Shown here piece after piece: positions 1-7,687 of a stretch of DNA of 64,000 nt. Origin of the DNA: Nevskia sp035651715 (lineage in GTDB: Bacteria; Pseudomonadota; Gammaproteobacteria; Nevskiales; Nevskiaceae); the NCBI GenBank assembly GCA_035651715.1, contig DASRFD010000060.1, positions 1 through 64,000 on the forward strand. The letters run 5' to 3'. Below the pieces are notes generated by a model. The model did no database searches, was not told the DNA's origin, and saw only the letters and a list, made by a program, of their open reading frames with translations. Made by a program: the position numbers and the translations under genes. How positions within the stretch are numbered: the stretch's first letter is position 1; each line of letters starts with the position of its first letter.

Positions 1-851
1 AGGTACGTATCGACCGCCGCCAGCTTGCCGAGCGCGTCGCCGTCGCCGCCGCCCGCCTTGGCCAGGGTGGCCGTTTCGGTGGTCTCGTTCTGGGCCTGTG
101 CCACCGCCACGTCGGAATGGATGATGGCGTTGAACTCGAAGTGGTCGTTCTCCCGGATCAGCCTGTCGATGTCCTCGAGCAGCTCCTCGGTCTTCTGCAC
201 CCACTGCTTCTGGTGAAGGCGGAAGGCCTTGCGGTTCTGCAGGCGCACCCGGGTGACGACGCCGAGCGCCCCGAGCGAGACGCGCGCGGCGTTGAACAGC
301 TCCGGCTGGTGCTGCGCGTCCAGATCCAGCACTTCGCCGCCCGCCGTGACCAGGCGCAGGCCGGCGACCTGGGTGGAGTAGGAGCCGAATTTCGGCCCGG
401 TGCCGTGGGTCGAGGTGGCGATGGCGCCGGCGATGGTCTGGTAGTCGATGTCGGCCATGTTCGGCATGGCCAGGCCGGCCTGGCGCAGCGGCTCGCCCAT
501 GTCGGCGACGCGGGTGCCGGCCCAGAACTCGGACTGCAGGCGCGAAGCGTCGCTGCCGATCATGCCGCTCATGTTGGACAGGGACAGCAGCGTGCCGTCG
601 GTCGGGACCAGGGCGCTGAAGGAGTGGCCCGAGCCGACGGCGCGCACCGGGCCCTTGGCGGCCTTGAGCATGCCGGCCAGTTCGCCCTCGTCGTTCGGCG
701 CCAGGCGCGCGGCGGGAATGCAGACCTGCGCTCCCGACCAGTTGTGCCAGGGGATCAGGCGCTCGCCGGCGCGGGCGAGGCGGCCGATGCCGCCGCCCAG
801 CAGGCCCAGCGCGCCGGCCTGCTTCATCAGCTCTCTGCGGGTCAGGCTCAT
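1..851 (-). CDS. FAD-binding oxidase of the aldonolactone/alditol oxidase type (partial, 3' end outside window)
   Basis: The protein begins MSLTRRELMK with a twin-arginine-like N-terminus followed by a Gly/Leu-rich hydrophobic stretch, so Tat export is possible. The N-terminal FAD-binding (PCMH/VAO) fold is visible: 'AVGSGHSFSAL' at about residues 71-81 carries the Gly-x-Gly-His-Ser motif whose His often binds FAD covalently in this family. A second conserved block, 'IAGAIATSTHGTG', follows near residue 140. Members oxidise sugar lactones, alditols or similar alcohols. The substrate-binding C-terminal half lies beyond the window, so the substrate cannot be guessed. It starts 8 bases after the cytochrome c5 gene and shares an operon with it and a TetR gene; the cytochrome is a natural electron acceptor. 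Oxidase or dehydrogenase activity is inferred. Confidence 0.8.
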   Translation of the reverse strand, partial: MSLTRRELMKQAGALGLLGGGIGRLARAGERLIPWHNWSGAQVCIPAARLAPNDEGELAGMLKAAKGPVRAVGSGHSFSALVPTDGTLLSLSNMSGMIGSDASRLQSEFWAGTRVADMGEPLRQAGLAMPNMADIDYQTIAGAIATSTHGTGPKFGSYSTQVAGLRLVTAGGEVLDLDAQHQPELFNAARVSLGALGVVTRVRLQNRKAFRLHQKQWVQKTEELLEDIDRLIRENDHFEFNAIIHSDVAVAQAQNETTETATLAKAGGGDGDALGKLAAVDTY

Positions 852-859
852 ATCGCGCC

Positions 860-1237
860 CTACTTGAGCTTGCCGCCGGACATCCACTCGGTGACGGCGA
901 CGAAGTCGTCCTCCGAGCACTGCATGCACAGGCCCATCGGCGGCATGCCCTTGTAGCCGTTGATGACGTGGCCCAGCACCACGTCCTTGCCCTGGGCGAT
1001 GCGCGGCGCCCAGGCCTTCGCATCGCCGGCCTGGGGCGCGCCCGAGGCCGGCACGCCGTGGCAGCTGTGGCAGGTGCTGCCGTAGATCTTCTGCACCGCC
1101 GGACTGGCCGGCGGCGGGCTGGCGGCCGCCTGCGGCGCGGCGGCGCTGCCGCCACCGCCGTTGCCGTTGCCGCAGCCGGCCAGCAGCAGGCCCAGGCCGA
1201 GCAGAAGGCCGCGGTTGAGACGCATGGTTCGGTTCAT
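860..1237 (-). CDS. Lipoprotein cytochrome c5-type monohaem protein
   Basis: 125 aa. The signal peptide ends in a lipobox (LLAGC, Cys22), followed by a Gly/Ala/Pro-rich tether. One haem site CHSCH lies at residues 56-60. The region GYKGMPPMG with Cys104-x2-Cys107 is the classic cytochrome c5 signature, giving the distal Met ligand and the disulfide. It is therefore expected to be a membrane-anchored periplasmic electron carrier. The ATG overlaps the stop of the upstream TetR gene (ATGA), which fixes the start and indicates translational coupling. The downstream FAD oxidase follows after 8 bases, so this cytochrome probably takes electrons from that enzyme; this last point is inference from gene order. 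Confidence 0.85.
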   Translation of the reverse strand: MNRTMRLNRGLLLGLGLLLAGCGNGNGGGGSAAAPQAAASPPPASPAVQKIYGSTCHSCHGVPASGAPQAGDAKAWAPRIAQGKDVVLGHVINGYKGMPPMGLCMQCSEDDFVAVTEWMSGGKLK

Positions 1238-1866
1238 GGCTTCGGACTTTCCTTGGTCTTGCGGGTACGGGTCGGCGCGGCCGGCGCCTCGGCCTCGAGG
1301 CCATGCTCGGCCATGCGCACCAGCGCGCGCACCAGCTGCGCGCGCTGGCGCGGCGTGAACGGCGAAAGCTGCAGCAGCTCCTGGGTCCACAGGCCCTCGG
1401 TGGCCAGATAAACCAGGGCGGCGCGCTCGAACGGCACGTCGGCCGCCAGCTTGGCGAAACGGGCGTGGAAATACTCGGCCACCGGCGCCAGCAGCGCCGG
1501 ATCGCTGTTCAGCGCGGCCAGCAGGGCGCCGCTGACCTTGTCGTCGACGTCCAGGGCCTGGGCCGAATTCATCACGTAGGCCTTGAGGCTGCGGCCCGGC
1601 CGGTCCGGCAGCCCGGCGGTGAGCCGGGCGTGGGCGTGGCGGTTGTGCTCGACCAGGCGCTCGACCATGGCCTTGAGCAGGGCCTCCTTGGTCGGGAAGT
1701 TGTACATCACCCCGCCCTTGCTGACCCCGGCACGCTTGGCCACCGCGTCCAGGGTGAGCCTGCCGGCGCCGCCCTCCAGCACCACCTCCTGGGCCGCGTC
1801 GAGCATCGCCTCGCGCGAGCTGGGGCGCCCCCGGGTCTTGAGGGATGGCTTCACCGTCTTCGACAT
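1234..1866 (-). CDS. TetR family transcriptional regulator
   Basis: 210 aa from the chosen ATG, which has an AGGGA ribosome site 5 bases upstream; the frame remains open further upstream but without such a signal. The N-terminal helix-turn-helix is clear: 'LTLDAVAKRAGVSKGGVMYNFPTKEALLKAM' is a textbook TetR recognition helix region at about residues 35-65. The C-terminal ligand domain is diverged. It is the first gene of a TetR-cytochrome-oxidase operon and likely regulates it, responding to a small molecule related to the oxidase substrate. The tail is rich in Ala, Pro, Arg and Lys. Confidence 0.85.
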   Translation of the reverse strand: MSKTVKPSLKTRGRPSSREAMLDAAQEVVLEGGAGRLTLDAVAKRAGVSKGGVMYNFPTKEALLKAMVERLVEHNRHAHARLTAGLPDRPGRSLKAYVMNSAQALDVDDKVSGALLAALNSDPALLAPVAEYFHARFAKLAADVPFERAALVYLATEGLWTQELLQLSPFTPRQRAQLVRALVRMAEHGLEAEAPAAPTRTRKTKESPKP

Positions 1867-2182
1867 CGTGTCCCTGCGCCCCCGGCTGGAATACTGTACT
1901 GGCTGGTCGGCGGAAGCCGCGGCCGCGTCGCGCAGCGCCCGCATCTGGCGACTGTCGTCCTTCATCCGGCTGCCGTGGCTTTGATCATGAGCCATCTAAG
2001 CATTGCGGCGGCCGGCCGCGCTTGACAGGGGACGACATCCCCGCCCCTGCCGCGGCCCCGCCGATAGGAAAAATATACCGCCCCGGTGACAGCCCCGGCA
2101 CGGTGAATTACTTTACCGTCCAGTCGGCACAGTAAATGCGAAGAGAGTCCCGCCACAGGACCAGCGCCCACGAGGAGGAATC
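1867..2182. other. Intergenic region between divergent tetR and araC genes (316 bp)
   Basis: No convincing gene. It should hold both divergent promoters. The only structured element noticed is the imperfect palindrome at 2101-2118, in the more AT-rich part close to the araC gene. Confidence 0.5.
2101..2118. promoter_or_regulatory. Imperfect palindrome, possible operator
   Basis: CGGTGAATT/ACTTTACCG matches as an inverted repeat at 7 of 9 paired positions. It lies about 65 bp upstream of the araC start. It could be an operator for either the TetR or the AraC protein; no direct support. Confidence 0.25.
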
Positions 2183-3220
2183 ATGCAGCAAGCCCACCAC
2201 CCGGCACCGCGCGAGGCCACCATGCGCTGCGCCTCGCTGCGCGGCCTGGAGCCGCTGCTGGCGCGCCGCGGCATCGGCCTGGCCCGGGTCTGCGCCGCCG
2301 CCGGCGTCGAGCCGCGGTGCATCGCCGATCCCGAGGGACGCCTGCCGGTGCGCCGCTTCGTCGCCCTGCTGGAGGAGGCGGCGCGCCTGTCGGGAGACGA
2401 CAACATCGGCCTGCGCCTGGGCTGCGGCCACGGCCTCGACAGCTTCGGCCCGCTGGCCGAGGCCATCGTCAACGCGCCGGACGTAGCCGGCGCCGTCACC
2501 AATGTCTCGCGCTATTTCGCGCTGCACCAGGAAGGCGCCCAGCTCGAGCTCGGCATCGAGGGCCGCAACGCCGTGGTCGCCTACTCGATCCGCGACGCCG
2601 GCGTGCTCGACTACCGCCAGGACGCCGAGCTGTCCATCGCCAAGATGCTGAATTTCACCCGCGCCCTGGTCGGCAACCGCGCCTGGACGCCGGCCGCCGT
2701 GTATTTCGAGCACCCCGAGCCGCGCGACAGCAGCGAGCACCGCCGCGTGTTCGGCGCGCCGGTATACTTCTCGCAGCCGCGCAACGCCATCGTCGCGCCG
2801 CGCGAGCTGCTGGCCATGCGCATCAACGGCGCCGACTTCGGCCGCCTGGCCCAGGCCCTGGACCTGGCCGAGGCGCAGTGCCCGGCCGCCACGCCAGGCG
2901 ACGACCTGCTGGCGCGCGTGCGCCAGCAGATCCTGCGCCGCCTGCGCGCCGGCTCGGTCTCGATCGAGGCGGTGGCCGCCGCCCTCGACCTGAGCGAGCG
3001 CACGCTGCAGCGCCGCCTCGGCGACTGCGGCGCCACCTTCAACGAGCTGGTCGAGGGCATGCGCTTCGAACTGTCGCAGCGCTATCTGCGCCAGGACCAC
3101 CTGTCGCTGACCGAGATCGGCTACCTGCTCGGCTACTCGGAGCTGAGCGCCTTCAGCCGCGCCTTCCGCCGCTGGGCCGGGGTCAGCCCGATCGAATTCC
3201 GCAAAGTCGCCTGCTCATGA
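2183..3220 (+). CDS. AraC family transcriptional regulator (OruR-type, N-terminal arabinose-binding-like domain)
   Basis: 345 aa. The ATG has a strong AGGAGGA ribosome site. The C-terminal ~100 residues carry both AraC helix-turn-helix motifs ('SVSIEAVAAALDLSERTLQRRL' and 'LSLTEIGYLLGYSELSAFSRAF'), ending in the typical 'RRWAGVSPIEFRK'. The N-terminal ~200 residues resemble the Arabinose_bd domain found in OruR/ArgR-like and lipid or sterol-responsive regulators. The stop overlaps the start of the downstream SDR gene (ATGA), so the two are co-translated. It probably activates the SDR and perhaps the DUF1329/DUF1302 cassette that follows. The effector is unknown. Confidence 0.88.
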   Translation: MQQAHHPAPREATMRCASLRGLEPLLARRGIGLARVCAAAGVEPRCIADPEGRLPVRRFVALLEEAARLSGDDNIGLRLGCGHGLDSFGPLAEAIVNAPDVAGAVTNVSRYFALHQEGAQLELGIEGRNAVVAYSIRDAGVLDYRQDAELSIAKMLNFTRALVGNRAWTPAAVYFEHPEPRDSSEHRRVFGAPVYFSQPRNAIVAPRELLAMRINGADFGRLAQALDLAEAQCPAATPGDDLLARVRQQILRRLRAGSVSIEAVAAALDLSERTLQRRLGDCGATFNELVEGMRFELSQRYLRQDHLSLTEIGYLLGYSELSAFSRAFRRWAGVSPIEFRKVACS

Positions 3221-4122
3221 CGCACGCCCCTTCCGGTCCGCGCGACATGCACGACGACGGCGCCTTCCACTCCCGCCCGGGCGCAGCGGCCGGCGGCGCG
3301 GCATCCACCGCCCCGGTGGTGCTGATCACCGGCGCCTCCTCCGGCATCGGCCGCTGCTGCGCCGAGTACCTGCATGGCCGCGGCTTCCGCGTCTACGGCA
3401 CCAGCCGCCGCGCGCCGGAATCCGGCGACGGCAGCGCCGGATTCCGCATGATCGGCATGGACGTGACCTCGGACGAGTCGGTGCGCCGCGCCGTCGAACT
3501 GGTCCTGGCGCAGGAGGGCCGCATCGACGTGGTCCTGAACAACGCCGGCGACGGCATCGCCGGCGCGGTGGAGGACACCAGCATCGAGGAGGCGAAGCAG
3601 CAGTTCGAGACCAATTTCTTCGGCGCGCTGCGCGTCTGCCGCGCCGTGCTGCCGTCGATGCGCGCGCGCGGCGCCGGGCTGATCGCCAACGTCAGTTCGC
3701 TCGGCGGCCTCGTCGGCCTGCCGTTCCAGGGCCTGTACAGCGCCAGCAAGTTCGCGCTGGAGGGCGCCACCGAGGCGCTGCGCATGGAGCTGCGCCCGCA
3801 CGGCGTGCGGGCGGTGCTGATCGAGCCGGGCGATTTCCGCACCGGCTTCACCGCGCAGCGGCGCAAGGTGGCGGCGGCGCAGGACGGCAGCCCCTACGCC
3901 GGGCGCTTCGCGCGGGCCCTGGCGACGATGGAGAAGGACGAAAGCCACGGCGCCGATCCGCTGCAGGTGGCACGCCTGCTGGAGCGACTGATCGGCACCC
4001 GCTCGCCGCGGCCGCGCTACAAGGTCGGCGGCTTCGCCCAGACCTTCACCATCGGCCTGCGCAAGGTGCTGCCGCAGAAACTGGTCGAATACCTGGTGAT
4101 GGCGAGCTACGACATTTCCTGA
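3217..4122 (+). CDS. Short-chain dehydrogenase/reductase
   Basis: 301 aa. Classical SDR with the Rossmann motif TGASSGIG (about residues 38-45), NNAG (108-111), catalytic Ser161 in 'NVSSLGG' and Tyr174-x3-Lys178 in 'YSASK'. The C-terminus is long, which is common among oxidoreductases of lipids, retinol or sterols. The first ~30 residues before the Rossmann fold are Ala/Gly-rich and unusual; a second ATG at 3247 is an alternative start. The chosen start overlaps the araC stop by 4 bases. Role inferred: oxidation or reduction of a hydrophobic alcohol or ketone that the neighbouring envelope cassette may move. Confidence 0.85.
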   Translation: MTHAPSGPRDMHDDGAFHSRPGAAAGGAASTAPVVLITGASSGIGRCCAEYLHGRGFRVYGTSRRAPESGDGSAGFRMIGMDVTSDESVRRAVELVLAQEGRIDVVLNNAGDGIAGAVEDTSIEEAKQQFETNFFGALRVCRAVLPSMRARGAGLIANVSSLGGLVGLPFQGLYSASKFALEGATEALRMELRPHGVRAVLIEPGDFRTGFTAQRRKVAAAQDGSPYAGRFARALATMEKDESHGADPLQVARLLERLIGTRSPRPRYKVGGFAQTFTIGLRKVLPQKLVEYLVMASYDIS

Positions 4123-4248
4123 CGGCCGCTTCATGCTTCCCCGGGCGCGGCCGCTGGCGCCAGATGTCAAGATGGGCGAGAAGTGATCGGGGATAGTTTT
4201 CCCATGGCCTGAGAAGGCGGCGCGTCCGCGCCCATACCGGAGTCGAAG

Positions 4249-5625
4249 ATGCTGAAGTCCACACAGTGGTGCCTGGCGGCCGCGGCCGCCCTGTTCAGCG
4301 GCGCGGCGCTGGCCGCGGCGAGCGAGGCGCAGATCGCGCACCTGGGCCAGGAGCTGACGCCGGTCGGCGCCGAGAAGGCCGGCAACAAGGACGGCAGCAT
4401 CCCGGCGTGGAAGGGCGGCGAAATGACGGCTCCGGCCGGCTGGGCGCCGGGCAAGGTGCGCCCCGACCCCTATGCCGCCGAGAAGCCGCTGCTCTCGATC
4501 ACCGCCGCCAACGCCGACCAGTACAAGAACCGGCTCAGCGCCGGCCAGCTGGAACTGCTCAAGAGCATCAAGGGCTACCGCATGGACGTCTACCCGACGC
4601 ACCGCTCCTGCGGCTACCCCGACCTGGTCTACCAGCGCACCAAGGAGAACGCCAAGATCGCGGCCATCGCCGGCGACGGCTTCGAGCTGGCCAGCGCCAC
4701 CGGCTCCGGCTTCCCCTTCCCGATTCCGCAAAGCGGGGTCGAGGCGATGTGGAACCACAAGCTGCGCTACGAAGGCCAGGGCCGCATCGAGCCGAACTAC
4801 ACGCTGCTGTCGCCGTCCAAGGGCGGCTCGGACTTCACCAAGATCGAGTACATCGCCAAGTACCTGGTGCCGTTCCAGGCGCCGACCACCAAGAGCATCG
4901 CCGACGCCAACGGCGTGGAGTTCTATTTCTTCCAGGAGACCACCGCCCCCGCGGCCCTGGCCGGCACCTTGCAGGCCGGCGTCTATTACCTGCAGAAGCT
5001 CAACGAGGGCTGGCAGTACTTTCCCGGCCAGCGCCGGGTGCGCCGCCTGTCCACCTACGCCTACGACGCGCCGCTGATCGGCCTGGAAAACACCTACTAC
5101 GTCGACCAGGCCTGGATGTATAACGGCATGCTCGACCGCTACACCTACAAGCTGGTCGGCAAGCAGGAGATGTACATCCCCTACAACAGCTTCGCGCTGC
5201 GCGACGGCACCCGCTTCAACGACAAGACCCTGTTCCTGCCCGACCACCTCAACCCCGACGCGCGCCGCTACGAGCTGCACCGCGTGTGGAAGGTGGAAGC
5301 CGACGTGCGCCCCGGCCAGCGCCATTCCAGCCCGCACCGGGTCTTCTACTTCGACGAGGACACCTGGAGCATCATCGTCGTCGACATGTACGACGCGCAG
5401 AACAAGATCCAGCGCGTGCAGGAAGGCAGCGTCACCCCGATCTGGGAAATCGGCGCCTGCGACGCCTCCGAGGACTACGTCAGCTACGACCTGCCCAGCG
5501 GCCGCTACTGGGGCGACATCTTCACCATCGGCCAGAAGGAGACCGACTGGCTGGCCGGCAAGGAAGGGCGCCTCAAGCCCGACATGTTCACCGAGGACTA
5601 CCTGCGCCGCCAGGGCGCGCGCTGA
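4249..5625 (+). CDS. DUF1329 family periplasmic protein
   Basis: 458 aa with a Sec signal peptide (MLKSTQWCLAAAAALFSGAALAAA). The body has DUF1329 hallmarks: N-terminal 'LGQELTPVGAEKAGNKDGSIPAWKGG', a central 'YGQ/FPGQRRVRRLSTYAYDAP' region, and a C-terminal 'RVFYFDEDTWSIIVVDMYDAQNKI'. Members are periplasmic and thought to resemble LolA/LolB-type lipoprotein carriers; no enzyme activity is established. It is the first gene of a four-gene set with DUF1302, MMPL and YCF48-like proteins, a conserved neighbourhood in Proteobacteria. A role in moving a hydrophobic compound between membranes is inferred. Confidence 0.88.
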   Translation: MLKSTQWCLAAAAALFSGAALAAASEAQIAHLGQELTPVGAEKAGNKDGSIPAWKGGEMTAPAGWAPGKVRPDPYAAEKPLLSITAANADQYKNRLSAGQLELLKSIKGYRMDVYPTHRSCGYPDLVYQRTKENAKIAAIAGDGFELASATGSGFPFPIPQSGVEAMWNHKLRYEGQGRIEPNYTLLSPSKGGSDFTKIEYIAKYLVPFQAPTTKSIADANGVEFYFFQETTAPAALAGTLQAGVYYLQKLNEGWQYFPGQRRVRRLSTYAYDAPLIGLENTYYVDQAWMYNGMLDRYTYKLVGKQEMYIPYNSFALRDGTRFNDKTLFLPDHLNPDARRYELHRVWKVEADVRPGQRHSSPHRVFYFDEDTWSIIVVDMYDAQNKIQRVQEGSVTPIWEIGACDASEDYVSYDLPSGRYWGDIFTIGQKETDWLAGKEGRLKPDMFTEDYLRRQGAR

Positions 5626-5715
5626 GGCGCGCAAAAAGACGATCGGCTCAAGGGAAAACCAACGCCCGCGGGACGGGCGCCGATCCGCATGAACAGCAGT
5701 ACAAAGGGGGTTGTG

Positions 5716-7677
5716 ATGCAGAACGACAAGAAGCAGGACCGCGCCCTGTGCCGGCGGCTGGCCTGCGGCGCCGCGGCGGGCCTGCTGGCCGGCACCGCGC
5801 TGCCGGCGTCGGCGTTCAAGTTCGATCTCGGCGGCGGCTTCAGCGGCGCCTTCGACTCGACCCTGTCCTACGGCGTGCAGATGCGCACGCAGAGCCGCAA
5901 CTGCACGCTGATCTCCCAGGACAACGGCGGCTGCGCCGCGACCACCGCCGAGCTGCCCGAGGCCTCGCAGGACGCCTACTTCCTCAACGCCGACGACGGC
6001 GACCTCAATTACAACAAGTGGGACCTGTTCTCGATGGTGGTCAAGGGCACCCACGAGTTGCAGCTGAAGATGCCCTGGGACCTGAGCTTCTTCGGCCGCG
6101 TCTCCGAGCTCTACGACTGGCGCATCGGCCAGACCGAGCGCACCCCGCTCGACCCCGAGGCGCGCCGCTTCTCGGTCTACAACTTCCAGCCGCTCGACGC
6201 CTACCTCAACAAGAACTTCGAGTGGCTCGACCGCAGCGCGCGCCTGCGCGTCGGTTACCAGGTGCTGAGCTGGGGCGAGGACATCTTCGTGCTCGGCGGC
6301 ATCAACTCGATCAACGCCATCGACGTGCGCCGCTACCACGTCGCCGGCGCCCAGGTGAAGGAGATCCTGCGCCCGGCGCCGATGGTCTCGCTCAACACCG
6401 ACCTGATCGGCAACTGGAGCGCCGAGGCCTACTACCAGTGGAAGTGGAACGGCTTCCAGCTCGACCCCACCGGCACCTATTTCTCCAGCGCCGACCCGGC
6501 CGGCAAGGGCAACGACCAGAACATCTTCATCCCGACCTCGGTGATCAACGCCGGCCTCGCCGCCAACCAGCTGGCGCAGCCGCTGCTGGCGATCGGCGCG
6601 ATCCGGCCGGCGCCGGCCGGCACGGCGGGCGATCCCGGCGGCACGCGCCTCAGCGGCCAGCAGATGCGCACCGCCGCGGCAATGCAGCCGCGCCTGATCG
6701 CCGGCTTCACCAATCCCGGCTTCGTCGGCGGCGAGGCGGCCTCCAACCTCATCGCCACCGCGCTGGTCAACGCCGCCTTCAACAGCGGCACCGCCATTCC
6801 GCAGGCGGGCGACACCGGCGGCAGCAACCACGGCCAGTACGGCGCGTCGCTCCGCTACCGCCCGGAGTGGGTCGACGCCTCGTTCGGCTTCTACTACGAG
6901 CGGCTCAACTCCAAGATTCCGTTCATCACTTACACCGTGCAGCCGCAGTACGCCGCGGACAACCCGGTGGCCGCCGCCTACAAGATCGAGTATCCGAGCG
7001 GCATCAACCTCTATGGCGTGTCGTACAACACCAACGTCGGCGACTGGGCCCTGGGCGGCGAAGTGTCCTGGCGGCCGCGCGACCCGGTGGCGATCGACCC
7101 TTCAGTGCCCAGCGGCGCCGACCCCAAGAGCGCGCCCTACGCCTGCGTCAACGGCGGCGGCGAAGCGGCCGGCAAGTACTGCCGCGGCTGGGTCGACCAG
7201 TCCAAGATCCAGCTGCAGCAGTCGTTCCTGCAGGTGTTGTCGCCGACCACCGGCCTGGGCAGCTACCTGCTCGGCAACCTCGGCGCCAGCGAGGGTTACT
7301 TCCTCGGCGAAATCGGCGCCACCTACTATCCGGGCCTGGCGCCGCTGGGCGGCATTCCCTGGTCGCTGCCGGCCTATGCCCTGCCGGACAAGTTCTCGGC
7401 CGGCTACACCTTCGAGACCCAGATCACCTATCCCAACGTGATGAACCTGGGCTTCGACTGGCTGCCGCAGGTCGACTGGTCGCAGGGGGTGACGGGCAAC
7501 ACGCCGAACGCCCTGCCCTGGCAGAGCGGCGCCAAGGCGGCGACCTTCACCCTGAACTTCAACAAGCACAACATCGTCACCTCGGCGATCGCCTACACCT
7601 GGTTCTGGGGCGGCGGCACGCAGAACCAGACCAGCGACCGCGACTTCCTCAGCTTCACCGTTTCGTACAACTTCTGA
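5716..7677 (+). CDS. DUF1302 family outer-membrane beta-barrel protein
   Basis: 653 aa from an ATG preceded by AAGGGGG; an ATG 27 bases upstream lacks such a site. The N-terminus is a signal peptide ending near 'ALPASA', then 'FKFDLGGGFSGAFDSTLSYGVQMRTQ', typical of DUF1302. The sequence is rich in alternating aromatic/polar beta-strand patterns and ends 'DRDFLSFTVSYNF', with a terminal Phe as expected for BAM-assembled barrels. Likely an outer-membrane channel or receptor working with the DUF1329 and MMPL proteins encoded on either side. Substrate unknown; related sets occur near sterol, terpene and fatty-acid genes. Confidence 0.88.
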   Translation: MQNDKKQDRALCRRLACGAAAGLLAGTALPASAFKFDLGGGFSGAFDSTLSYGVQMRTQSRNCTLISQDNGGCAATTAELPEASQDAYFLNADDGDLNYNKWDLFSMVVKGTHELQLKMPWDLSFFGRVSELYDWRIGQTERTPLDPEARRFSVYNFQPLDAYLNKNFEWLDRSARLRVGYQVLSWGEDIFVLGGINSINAIDVRRYHVAGAQVKEILRPAPMVSLNTDLIGNWSAEAYYQWKWNGFQLDPTGTYFSSADPAGKGNDQNIFIPTSVINAGLAANQLAQPLLAIGAIRPAPAGTAGDPGGTRLSGQQMRTAAAMQPRLIAGFTNPGFVGGEAASNLIATALVNAAFNSGTAIPQAGDTGGSNHGQYGASLRYRPEWVDASFGFYYERLNSKIPFITYTVQPQYAADNPVAAAYKIEYPSGINLYGVSYNTNVGDWALGGEVSWRPRDPVAIDPSVPSGADPKSAPYACVNGGGEAAGKYCRGWVDQSKIQLQQSFLQVLSPTTGLGSYLLGNLGASEGYFLGEIGATYYPGLAPLGGIPWSLPAYALPDKFSAGYTFETQITYPNVMNLGFDWLPQVDWSQGVTGNTPNALPWQSGAKAATFTLNFNKHNIVTSAIAYTWFWGGGTQNQTSDRDFLSFTVSYNF

Positions 7678-7687
7678 AGACGCGCCC

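Noticed and set aside
3133..6831. Very long open frame (over 1200 codons) on the minus strand opposite the SDR, DUF1329 and DUF1302 genes
   Set aside because: Its translation is Ala/Gly/Arg/Val-rich without motifs and it mirrors three well-supported genes; long antisense frames are expected at this G+C.
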